Position numbers and translations under genes: made by a program. From contig RFIY01000357.1 in assembly GCA_003695505.1 (NCBI GenBank), forward strand, positions 1-6,932: 6,932 nucleotides of DNA, read 5' to 3'. The DNA is from J088 sp003695505 [NCBI: Candidatus Dadabacteria bacterium]. Its GTDB lineage: Bacteria > J088. Below, one piece after another: positions 1-6,765 of this stretch; the stretch's first letter is position 1, and each line of letters opens with the position of its first letter. The notes beneath the pieces were generated by a model, which saw only the letters and a list, made by a program, of their open reading frames with translations, did not search any database and was not told the origin of the DNA.

Positions 1-12
1 AGGCAACACGCG

Positions 13-753
13 ATGAGACGACGATATGCGCTGATTTCGGTAGTGGTGACCCTGTTTGTTGCCGCGTGCGCATCCGCGCCGGAAACGCGAAAGAATTACA
101 ACTATGATCTGGGACTGTCCGCACTGGCGGCGGCAGATTACATCAACGCAATTGCACAGCTTCAGGAGGCGGCGAAGGCGTCGCCAGACGATCCGGAAGT
201 CTGGAATGCGCTTGGACTCGCCTATTTTGGCCGCGGCTTGCCGGACCGTGCAATCCAGTCGTTTCGCAAGGCCATCGAACTCAAATCGGATTATTCGGAA
301 GCGTGGAACAACCTCGGCGCCGTCTATCTTGAGCTTGGGCAGTACGAGTCGGCGTTGTCTTCATGCCAGAAGGCACTGGAAAATATCCTTTATGCCCACC
401 CGGAGAACGCGTGGTTCAACATCGGGATGGTGTACTTCAATACGGGGAAATACAAGGAAGCGCTCGACGCATTTTCGCGTGCCGTGCGGATCAATCCCAA
501 TTTCTGCGACGCGCGTTATCAGGTCGGCGAAACCTGGTTGCAGCTTGGCGATGCCGAGAAGGCCGTCCAGGCACAACGCACGGTGATTCAGCTTTGCCCG
601 GACGCGGTTGACCCCTACCTTGGCGCCGGGATCGCTTACCTGAAACTCGGAAAACGGAAAACCGCGCGCCAATACTTCGACAAGGTCATCGAACTTGCGC
701 CCGAGAGCGCGCAGGCGAACGACGCACGGAGGTATCTGAAGCTGCTGCGATGA
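13..753 (+). CDS. pilF: TPR outer-membrane lipoprotein, PilF/PilW/Tgl-like type IV pilus pilotin
   Basis: Probable lipoprotein that helps the PilQ secretin assemble in the outer membrane for type IV pili. The N-terminus has a basic start (RRR), a hydrophobic stretch and a lipobox VAAC with the lipidated Cys at residue 19. The rest is nearly all tetratricopeptide repeats, about six: roughly 29-58, 61-94, 95-128, 132-165, 166-199 and 200-233, with typical patterns such as WNALGLAYFGRG, AWNNLGAVYLELGQY and AWFNIGMVYFNTGKY. The length (246 residues), six TPRs and a lipidated N-terminus match the known PilF/PilW/Tgl family; the irregular third repeat followed by YAHPENAWFNIG also resembles this family. 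A weak AGG lies 9 bases before the ATG. The stop overlaps the next start by 4 bases. It could instead be a generic TPR lipoprotein serving another envelope machine; the family assignment is good, the pilus role is inferred, and no pilus gene is visible in the window. Confidence 0.82.
   Translation: MRRRYALISVVVTLFVAACASAPETRKNYNYDLGLSALAAADYINAIAQLQEAAKASPDDPEVWNALGLAYFGRGLPDRAIQSFRKAIELKSDYSEAWNNLGAVYLELGQYESALSSCQKALENILYAHPENAWFNIGMVYFNTGKYKEALDAFSRAVRINPNFCDARYQVGETWLQLGDAEKAVQAQRTVIQLCPDAVDPYLGAGIAYLKLGKRKTARQYFDKVIELAPESAQANDARRYLKLLR
728..732 (+). promoter_or_regulatory. Shine-Dalgarno-like GGAGG ahead of the RodZ-like gene
   Basis: A clear GGAGG lies inside the end of the lipoprotein gene, 17 bases before the ATG at 750. 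This is farther than usual, and no in-frame start lies between. Initiation at 750 probably relies mainly on coupling through the ATGA overlap, with this site as a possible aid. Confidence 0.35.
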
Positions 754-1595
754 CAGAGCCGCCTTCGCCGAATCAGGAATCCGCCGCCGAAGTACGCTTC
801 GGCGCGTGGTTACGTGAGCAGCGAGAACTTCGCGGCATCGATCTCGCCTACGTCGTGACCTTTACACGGTTATCGCATGGTCAGATCGAGGCCCTGGAAG
901 GCGGCGACTGGGATCGATTTGCGGCCAGCGTCTACTTGCGTGGTGCGGTCATGAACTATGCACGCGCAATCGGCGCGGACGTCGAAGATATCCTGTCGCG
1001 GCTGCAGATCGAGGTGCCGGGTGCGTTTGTTGCGGAGGCGGGCGCGGATGCGCCGTTGCCGAATGCGCTGACTGCCCCGGAGGCACGGTCGCATCGCCCG
1101 ATGTTGCTGATCGGCGTGGTAGCCGCGGTGGCTTTGCTGGGGTTGTTGTTCTGGGCCGCGCTGGAGCGGGAGCGTGCAGGTGAGGTGCCGGCTGGCAAAA
1201 ACGCTGCGCAAGCTGAATCAACCGCAACGCTCCCGATCACCGCACCGCTCGCAGGCACGGCGGTCACCAGCAACGCTGACGTCAGAGCGCCCGATGCCAG
1301 CACGTCCGGAACCGACGCAAAACCGCCAGTCGCCGCTGTTGCCCCCGTGCCGGAGCCACACAGGATTCAGCTACGGGCCGGTGCTGATTCCTGGGTGGAA
1401 GTTCAGGCGGACGACGGCCCGCCGAAGAATCTCGTACTCAGAAAAGGTCGGCGCCTGAAGGTGGAAGCATTTCGTGAGGCGCGCATTCGTGCTGGAAACG
1501 CCGGAGGCGTGACCATCGTCGTCGACGGATCAGTGCTGGCCGCACCCATGGGTCCCGCCGGGGCGGTGCGCGAAAAAAGGCTGAACTTCGAATGA
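750..1595 (+). CDS. RodZ-like protein: HTH_25, single TM segment, DUF4115
   Basis: Bitopic inner-membrane protein with the architecture of RodZ, the adaptor joining the MreB cytoskeleton to the cell-wall elongation machinery. Residues about 16-85 form a Cro/C1-type HTH_25 domain (GAWLREQRELRGIDLAYV, then TRLSHGQIEALEGGDW and VYLRGAVMNYARAIGAD). Residues about 117-138 are a hydrophobic TM helix, followed by an Ala/Pro/Thr-rich periplasmic linker (about 140-203). Residues about 204-281 match DUF4115: W215 in DSWVEV and the GNAGGVTIVVDG strand pair at 249-260. Length 281 is within the family range. The start is supported by the 4-base ATGA overlap with the upstream gene; the downstream gene overlaps in the same way. 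Odd point: of the two aromatic residues reported to contact MreB in E. coli RodZ (F60, Y64), the first is Tyr (Y62) but the second is Ala (A66). It may therefore be a RodZ-like protein with another partner, so no symbol is given. The family is sure; an MreB role is uncertain. Confidence 0.85.
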   Translation: MTEPPSPNQESAAEVRFGAWLREQRELRGIDLAYVVTFTRLSHGQIEALEGGDWDRFAASVYLRGAVMNYARAIGADVEDILSRLQIEVPGAFVAEAGADAPLPNALTAPEARSHRPMLLIGVVAAVALLGLLFWAALERERAGEVPAGKNAAQAESTATLPITAPLAGTAVTSNADVRAPDASTSGTDAKPPVAAVAPVPEPHRIQLRAGADSWVEVQADDGPPKNLVLRKGRRLKVEAFREARIRAGNAGGVTIVVDGSVLAAPMGPAGAVREKRLNFE

Positions 1596-4141
1596 CGGTC
1601 TTTCGGCGCGTGATGTTTGTCAATGGATTCGCGGCCAGCCTTGCATCCATCGCGGCGATATCGGCGATCTACCAGTTCTGTCGTCCGCCGTGGGACGTAT
1701 TCATCGATTTCATCGTACTGTCGGCCGGGATTCTGCTGTTTGCGCTGATGATTCAGAATCTCTTTCACCTGAGATGGTTGCAGCGCGAATCGGTGATTGA
1801 TCGATGGAGTACCGGTGATACGGAGGACTTCCTGCTCGACACCGTGCGGGAACTCCTGCATTTCCCGTATCGTTCTGCCTTGCTCAGCACGCTCCTCTGG
1901 CTCGTCTTGTCGGTGCCAGCCGCGATACTCTACTGGATTGTGGTGGACGGAAGTGTTGGCAATGCGTTACTGACGTATTCGTTTCTGCTCGCGGCCGGAT
2001 CATCGACCGTATTTATTCAGGATGCGTATAGCCGGAGTCTGCTGGCGCCCCGCATAGAAGCATTCGTAGCCGCCCAATCGACCGCATTCCAGCAGCGGGT
2101 CGGGCAGATCGACGTTCCACTGTCGGTGCGATCGAAGTTGATCCTGCATTCGGTGTTTATGCTGAGCGTGATTGCGCTCGCAGCGCTCTCGGCCGGGTAT
2201 GCATTGCAAAGAGACCGGCTGCGCGATCAGCTCAGGCAGAGCCTCTCGCTCACGATCCGGATGGATGCGCCCGCGCTTCGGCACGCGGCCAGCGAACGTG
2301 ATGAAGATATGATCATGCGAATCCTTCGTAGCGCCGGAGGTCTGTACGGGGGCGCCGTCCGCTACACAGATGCTCACGGGCGAGTCTGGAGCTGGGTGCC
2401 GGAAGATTTTCCGCGGGCAGCACGCTCGTGGCTCGTTTCCGCCTCTGGTACGCAACGGCAGGCGTCGTTCGTCGGAGTCCGCGAGCGGATCGAGGGCAGT
2501 ACGTTCGCGGTCGTCACGCCGTGGAGCGACTTCGGTGGGCCGATGTCCGCATACATCTACCTGTTTGCGGCAACCTTTTCGGGGGGCGTCCTGCTGATTT
2601 TCGCGATCGCCTTCCTTGGCTCACATGATCTCGGGCGCACCGTACGGCGCGTCGGCAAATGGGCCGAACACCTCGGTGCGGGCACATTGGGACGTCAGAT
2701 TCCAATCGCCGAGGATGATGGTTCGGCGGATCTCATCGTCCGGCTCGATGCATTGCAACAACGACTGGTGCAATTGCTCGGGGATATGCAGGAAGGCGCG
2801 GCGGGTACGCGCACGCTAAGCGCCAATGTCCAGGAACACGCGGTCCAGCTCAGGCAGACGACCGAAGAAGATGCGAACCTGGTCGAGCTGATGCGGCATC
2901 TGTTACGCAGACTGCATCAGGGCCTCGAACAACATCAGGTCACGATCGGCGACCTCGACCGGATGGTCGGCGAGGCCGGAGCTGTGATGCTGCAACTTCA
3001 GCCCGCGCTGCGCGACGTGGACAACGATTCCGAGGCGCTGCTGAACGAAGTAGATGTTTATCGCGAGCAGATCCAGCAACTTGAGCAAATGTCGCAGCAG
3101 GCGCGCGATGACCTGAATGCGTTTGTCTCTGGCGCTGAAGAAGCGCGGCGCAGCCTGAACAACCTTGACGATGTCCTTGAACACCTTACCGAAATCGTGC
3201 GTCGATCACGGCAGATTTTGCTGCGGACGAACGACCAGGGCGGGGTGGCGTTCGAAAGCGTACAGGCGTCACGGCAGGGCGTTGCGCGGTTGCAGCGCAC
3301 AATGGAAGACAGCGCCGCGCTACTTGAACACCTTGGACACACGATGGAGCAATTGCTGGAAGTCGCATCCTCGATCCATGACGTCGCTGAAGATACGAAG
3401 CTGCTGAGTCTGAATGCGGCTATTCGCAGCGTCAAGGCGCGTGAGGAGGGACGTAGTTTTTCTGTGATCAGTCGAACGATTCAGGATCTGGCCGCAGAGA
3501 CCCAGCAGGCCATTTCCGATCTGATCGATGAAATCGAACAACTGACAACCGAAGCTGCGGGACTGGATCAGCATGTCGCCGGATTGACGGAAAGCCTGGC
3601 CACGGCAACGCGAGAAGCCGGCGAGAGCGCTGAAAACTGGAGAGCCTCGCGCTCTGAACTGCAACAGTTTCTGCAAATCGAAGCCAAGTTCGAACACTTC
3701 GTACACGAACTCCGGCGCCAGCGGGATGACATCCGCCAGCGCCAGTCCAGACTGGATGCACAGACGCAGGTCATCGCGCGCGTGCTGGGCGATCTGGCCG
3801 TGGCGCTCGAGCATCGTCAGCAACAGTTTCAGGAAGTTGTCGACGTCGCCGCGAAACTGCGCAACCATTCGAACTATGAGGTCAACAAGGGTCGGTTTGT
3901 CGGAGACAATCTGGAACAGATTCGCGGCATGGCCGCGCACATTCAGTCCTTCTTGTCCGAACAGGCACGGAATGTGGTCGAGATCGAACAAGGAATCGAT
4001 CACATTCGTCAGGGGATGGTTCAGAACGTTGACGAAGCCGTTCAGATCAGCGAAGGCCTGAGCCGCCTCGAACGTGCGATCCGCGATTTCGAAGACGCCT
4101 TTCTGCAGTTCGATCTGGATCTGTCGGGGGAAACGACGTGA
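1592..4141 (+). CDS. Multi-TM MCP-like protein with long coiled-coil hairpin and altered tip (first paralogue)
   Basis: Large inner-membrane receptor-like protein of 849 residues. Hydrophobic segments lie near 7-28, 36-59, 96-118, 123-143, 183-205 and 319-343. With a cytoplasmic N-terminus, this leaves one sizeable extracytoplasmic domain at about 206-318, possibly Cache/PDC-like (weak). A HAMP-like stretch (about 344-397) lacks the usual early proline. Residues 398-849 are almost all Gln/Glu/Arg/Leu-rich heptads that form coiled coil. The MCP hairpin tip is at about 595-640: DTKLLSLNAAI, then REEGRSFSVIS, aligning with the chemoreceptor consensus. Against Tsr, N381, E391, G393, R394 and F396 are kept, but F373, E385, R388 and G390 become E600, R612, K615 and R617. 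There is no C-terminal CheR-docking pentapeptide (it ends SGETT). AAGG at 1577-1580 and the ATGA overlap support this start; M8 is a less likely alternative. The MCP relationship is strong; true chemotaxis signalling is doubtful and the ligand unknown. Confidence 0.85.
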   Translation: MTVFRRVMFVNGFAASLASIAAISAIYQFCRPPWDVFIDFIVLSAGILLFALMIQNLFHLRWLQRESVIDRWSTGDTEDFLLDTVRELLHFPYRSALLSTLLWLVLSVPAAILYWIVVDGSVGNALLTYSFLLAAGSSTVFIQDAYSRSLLAPRIEAFVAAQSTAFQQRVGQIDVPLSVRSKLILHSVFMLSVIALAALSAGYALQRDRLRDQLRQSLSLTIRMDAPALRHAASERDEDMIMRILRSAGGLYGGAVRYTDAHGRVWSWVPEDFPRAARSWLVSASGTQRQASFVGVRERIEGSTFAVVTPWSDFGGPMSAYIYLFAATFSGGVLLIFAIAFLGSHDLGRTVRRVGKWAEHLGAGTLGRQIPIAEDDGSADLIVRLDALQQRLVQLLGDMQEGAAGTRTLSANVQEHAVQLRQTTEEDANLVELMRHLLRRLHQGLEQHQVTIGDLDRMVGEAGAVMLQLQPALRDVDNDSEALLNEVDVYREQIQQLEQMSQQARDDLNAFVSGAEEARRSLNNLDDVLEHLTEIVRRSRQILLRTNDQGGVAFESVQASRQGVARLQRTMEDSAALLEHLGHTMEQLLEVASSIHDVAEDTKLLSLNAAIRSVKAREEGRSFSVISRTIQDLAAETQQAISDLIDEIEQLTTEAAGLDQHVAGLTESLATATREAGESAENWRASRSELQQFLQIEAKFEHFVHELRRQRDDIRQRQSRLDAQTQVIARVLGDLAVALEHRQQQFQEVVDVAAKLRNHSNYEVNKGRFVGDNLEQIRGMAAHIQSFLSEQARNVVEIEQGIDHIRQGMVQNVDEAVQISEGLSRLERAIRDFEDAFLQFDLDLSGETT
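3371..3511 (+). other. Degenerate MCP signalling-tip region of the first receptor-like protein
   Basis: Encodes residues 594-640, the turn of the antiparallel hairpin where chemoreceptors bind CheA and CheW and form trimers of dimers. The core NAAI and the EEGRSF turn are recognisable. Two trimer-contact positions carry positive charges (R612, K615), and the Tsr F373 position carries an acidic residue (E600). The alignment was made by eye against the known Tsr sequence. Confidence 0.75.
4126..4133 (+). promoter_or_regulatory. Purine-rich ribosome binding site supporting the GTG start at 4138
   Basis: A G5A3 run lies immediately upstream of the GTG at 4138 with suitable spacing. Together with the GTGA stop/start overlap, this supports a GTG start. 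The first in-frame ATG (codon 124) would remove the first three membrane segments. Confidence 0.5.
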
Positions 4142-6726
4142 CGACGACGGCTGCACACTGGCGCGCGTTTCGTGTTCGCGCGTTTCTCTCGTATGTCGTG
4201 GCGAGCTGGACCGGCCTGGGCACGACGCTGGTTGCGGCAATACTTGTATGCCGCTTTTCCGAATTCGAATTGCGGTTGTCCGTGCGGTTGATCATTGCGC
4301 TGATCATCGCGGCCGGGCTGATCCAGATCACACTGGACCGACGCAACCTGCGCCCCGTTCGACGCTGGCTTTCCGGAGGCGCAACCAGCACGGATCGAGA
4401 CGTACTGGTGCGCGTCTACAAGGAATTGCTCCGCTATCCCTGGAGCAGTTCCTGGCTCGGTTTCTGGATCTGGCAATTCGCCGTGGCTGCCTATTTCGCG
4501 GGCCGAATGTACTGGCTTCGTGATGCGCCGGTTTATCGGCATCTGATGCTGGCGGAATTGAGCATTGGCGCGTCGTTTCTGAACTGGACCATCCAGTATT
4601 TCCTGTTGAGACGCTCGACCACATCGTTGATTGAATCACTGCCGTTGACGGTTGCAGACGTTGCCGATGTACCACGGCGAAGTCTGCTCAGCAAATACAT
4701 GTGGGGCTACGGGTCCACACTGATCGGCGTGGTCGTGCTGGCGTCGTGCCTGAGTTACGGACTCAATCGGGACCTGGCGCTGAACGAGTTCTTTCGGCAG
4801 GTGCATCGCATTACGTTTCAGGCCGAGGAACTGCTTTACCGGTTCGGTTCGTCCAGCTTCGATTTTCAGCAGCGGCTCGCGGCGCTGAATGCGCGTCTGC
4901 CGGGCGAGTTGTCGATCACGACCGTTCCTCCAAGAGAGGCGATCGACCTGACACGCCTCCGCCAGAAGAGCGCGGGGATTCTGGGACTCGATGTCGACCT
5001 GCAGGAAACCCAGCGGATCGCCCCGCGGATGACCTTTGTCCGCCCATTGGCCATCGCCGAAAACCGTGGTACGGCGGCCATGTTGCAGTACGATGTACCG
5101 ACTACATCGCTGACAGATTCATTGCGAGAGACGCTGATTCGCCTGAGTGCGCTGGCCTTTGTGCTGTTCGCGCTGGTTACGATCGGAATCGTGGTGTCGA
5201 TCCGGCAAATCACGCGACCGATCCAGATGATTCGCTCGGCGCTGCATCCGTCAGGGGATGCGTTCCGCACACCGCCAATGCCGGTCAGTGATGATGAGTT
5301 ACTCGGGTTCTCCGCCGGAATTCGCAGCATGTTCAACCGTCTGCAGTTGCTATTCCAGGAGTTGCTGGGCGCGTACTGGCAGGTCAAGGATGAGCGGGCG
5401 CGGTTGCACGGCGTCGCCGAGCGATTTCAGCAGCGCGTGCAGCGGGATGAGCAGCAGGTTGAACTGCTGACCGGAAGATTGCGGCAGATCGCCGAACAGA
5501 TTCGTACGTTTTCGAGTCAGCTCGAAGCCATGGACGCGACCGCTCAGGGTGCGCAGCAGGCGATCTCGACGATGTCGGAGACGCTGGTTTCCATGAGTCG
5601 CGATGTGATCGTCATGCGTGGACGTGTTCTGGAAGGGCGCGACTGGATTCGTAGTGGGGGAGACGAGATGTCAACGGTCGGCCAGACCCTTCAGAGCCTG
5701 AACCGCTGGATATCCGGGGCGCAGCAGGAATTTGACGGGATCCTGCGCCGATTTCGCGACCTGGTCGTGATGATGGATCCGGTCGACGACCAGATTGGTC
5801 GATTCAGTGATGCCGTCCGTTTCGGCGCAGACCGCGTGCGCACGGTGTATCAGTTGCTCGCCAGCGAATCCGACAGATACAACGAGGGCGCGATTCTGCT
5901 CGAGAAAACACAGGACAATCTCGAAGATGTCATGGAGGAATTTCGCGAGGTCGAGTCCATCCGTGAACAGATAGAAATGTTGAGCTTCCAGGCTGCGGTC
6001 GTCGCGTCCCAGTCGATCGAGTTCGAGCGAGATTTTCGCGTCGTTGCCGATGAAATCCGCGACCTGTCGGAACGGGCCTCAGTCGGCATTCAGCGTATTT
6101 TCGCGGCGATCTGGGCGCTCGACCAGCAGGGCAAACAGACGATTTCACGCATCGTCGGCAGCCGTCGCGCACTGACAGATGCGCGAGCCACCAGCGAGCG
6201 GGCCTGGATGGATGCGGAGCAGGGGATGCAATACGCCTCTGATTTCGCAGAAGACATGTTGAATGCCATCTCGGTCGTTCGCGACGAGGCCGATCGGACG
6301 GAAGCACTCGTCCTCGCGCTGCGCGAGCCATTCCAGCGCGGCAGCGCCCTGAGTCACGGTGTGTCACAGGTGCTGGAGCTCTATGAAGGGGTCCGCAACC
6401 AGGTGCGACGGCTCGATGACCTCAGTCGTCGGATCGAGCTGCGTCTGCGTGAACAGGAAGATGCACTGCGGGTCTCCGAGCGATCCGTCGGACGCGTGAC
6501 GATGCAGATCAGAGAACTGATCGGCGGAGGCGAGAGCGTCGTGGAGCAGGCAAGGTCGATGCGGCTGTTGCTGCAGAAGCTCAGCGACGAGGCAGCGCAA
6601 ACCGGTAGCCGCATTGCTGCGACGCTGCGCGACCTGGATCGCATCGAAGCGGATATCTTTCGCAATGAGGCCGAGGTCAAGCGCATTTCTGCGGAATTGC
6701 AGGCGCGCGACCATGCGGGGGATTGA
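4138..6726 (+). CDS. Multi-TM HAMP/MCP-like protein with long coiled-coil hairpin and altered tip (second paralogue)
   Basis: Receptor-like inner-membrane protein of 862 residues with the same plan as its upstream neighbour. Hydrophobic segments lie near 14-38, 49-66, 105-122, 137-156, 188-207 and 333-354, with an extracytoplasmic domain at about 208-331 that shows no clear likeness to the neighbour's. HAMP (about 355-408) is more canonical here: ITRPI at 358-362 and DDELLGF at 385-391. Residues 410-862 are coiled coil. The MCP tip is at about 608-650 (QIEMLSFQAAVVAS, then DFRVVADEIRDLSERA). Against Tsr, N381, E385, R388, G390 and G393 become Q618, V622, Q625, I627 and E630, while E391, R394, F396 and the VVA-E-R-L run remain. 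The motif ELLRYPW with W112 between TM2 and TM3 matches ELLHFPY with W103 in the neighbour at the same spacing, so the two share an ancestor. No CheR-docking pentapeptide (it ends DHAGD). It starts with GTG, overlapping the previous stop. A non-canonical signalling or scaffold role is inferred. Confidence 0.85.
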   Translation: MTTTAAHWRAFRVRAFLSYVVASWTGLGTTLVAAILVCRFSEFELRLSVRLIIALIIAAGLIQITLDRRNLRPVRRWLSGGATSTDRDVLVRVYKELLRYPWSSSWLGFWIWQFAVAAYFAGRMYWLRDAPVYRHLMLAELSIGASFLNWTIQYFLLRRSTTSLIESLPLTVADVADVPRRSLLSKYMWGYGSTLIGVVVLASCLSYGLNRDLALNEFFRQVHRITFQAEELLYRFGSSSFDFQQRLAALNARLPGELSITTVPPREAIDLTRLRQKSAGILGLDVDLQETQRIAPRMTFVRPLAIAENRGTAAMLQYDVPTTSLTDSLRETLIRLSALAFVLFALVTIGIVVSIRQITRPIQMIRSALHPSGDAFRTPPMPVSDDELLGFSAGIRSMFNRLQLLFQELLGAYWQVKDERARLHGVAERFQQRVQRDEQQVELLTGRLRQIAEQIRTFSSQLEAMDATAQGAQQAISTMSETLVSMSRDVIVMRGRVLEGRDWIRSGGDEMSTVGQTLQSLNRWISGAQQEFDGILRRFRDLVVMMDPVDDQIGRFSDAVRFGADRVRTVYQLLASESDRYNEGAILLEKTQDNLEDVMEEFREVESIREQIEMLSFQAAVVASQSIEFERDFRVVADEIRDLSERASVGIQRIFAAIWALDQQGKQTISRIVGSRRALTDARATSERAWMDAEQGMQYASDFAEDMLNAISVVRDEADRTEALVLALREPFQRGSALSHGVSQVLELYEGVRNQVRRLDDLSRRIELRLREQEDALRVSERSVGRVTMQIRELIGGGESVVEQARSMRLLLQKLSDEAAQTGSRIAATLRDLDRIEADIFRNEAEVKRISAELQARDHAGD
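5959..6087 (+). other. Degenerate MCP signalling-tip region of the second receptor-like protein
   Basis: Encodes residues 608-650. The C-terminal side of the tip (RVVADEIRDLSERAS) is close to the MCP consensus. The N-terminal side and the turn have lost the near-invariant Asn, the Glu/Arg trimer pair and both turn glycines. Alignment by eye to the known Tsr tip. Confidence 0.72.
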
Positions 6727-6765
6727 GGCCTGCCGCCCGCAGATGTTCGAATGGCGCGTTGTCTC
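6727..6765 (+). other. Short intergenic gap with a possible 8-codon leader ORF
   Basis: Only 39 bases separate the second receptor-like gene from the next start. No promoter or terminator hairpin is evident, so the downstream gene is likely in the same transcript. An ORF of 8 codons (MFEWRVVS) begins at ATG 6743, and its TGA overlaps the ATG at 6766 as ATGA. GAGG at 6725-6728 precedes it at a long spacing. This may be chance. Confidence 0.3.

Noticed and set aside
56-586. 176-codon plus-strand frame inside the lipoprotein gene
   Set aside because: Arg-rich out-of-frame translation of the TPR gene with no motif; the TPR frame is clearly the real one.
750-1595. Annotation of the HTH gene as a DNA-binding transcription regulator
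   Set aside because: The HTH_25 plus TM plus DUF4115 arrangement is that of RodZ-like membrane proteins, whose HTH serves protein contact rather than operator binding.
3320-4240. 306-codon open frame on the minus strand
   Set aside because: It lies wholly antisense to the first MCP-like gene and the start of the next, has no ribosome binding site context or recognisable domain, and is what GC-rich coiled-coil codons produce on the opposite strand.
4042-4542. Minus-strand open frame across the junction of the two receptor-like genes
   Set aside because: The junction is fully explained by the GTGA overlap of two plus-strand genes; the antisense product has no domain.
3371-6087. The MCP-like genes as decaying pseudogenes
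   Set aside because: Both frames are long and uninterrupted, keep hydrophobic heptads, membrane segments and matched arm lengths, and remain in tight overlap, which argues for selection.
6727-6765. Terminator after the second receptor-like gene
   Set aside because: No stable stem with a T-run is visible in the short gap.
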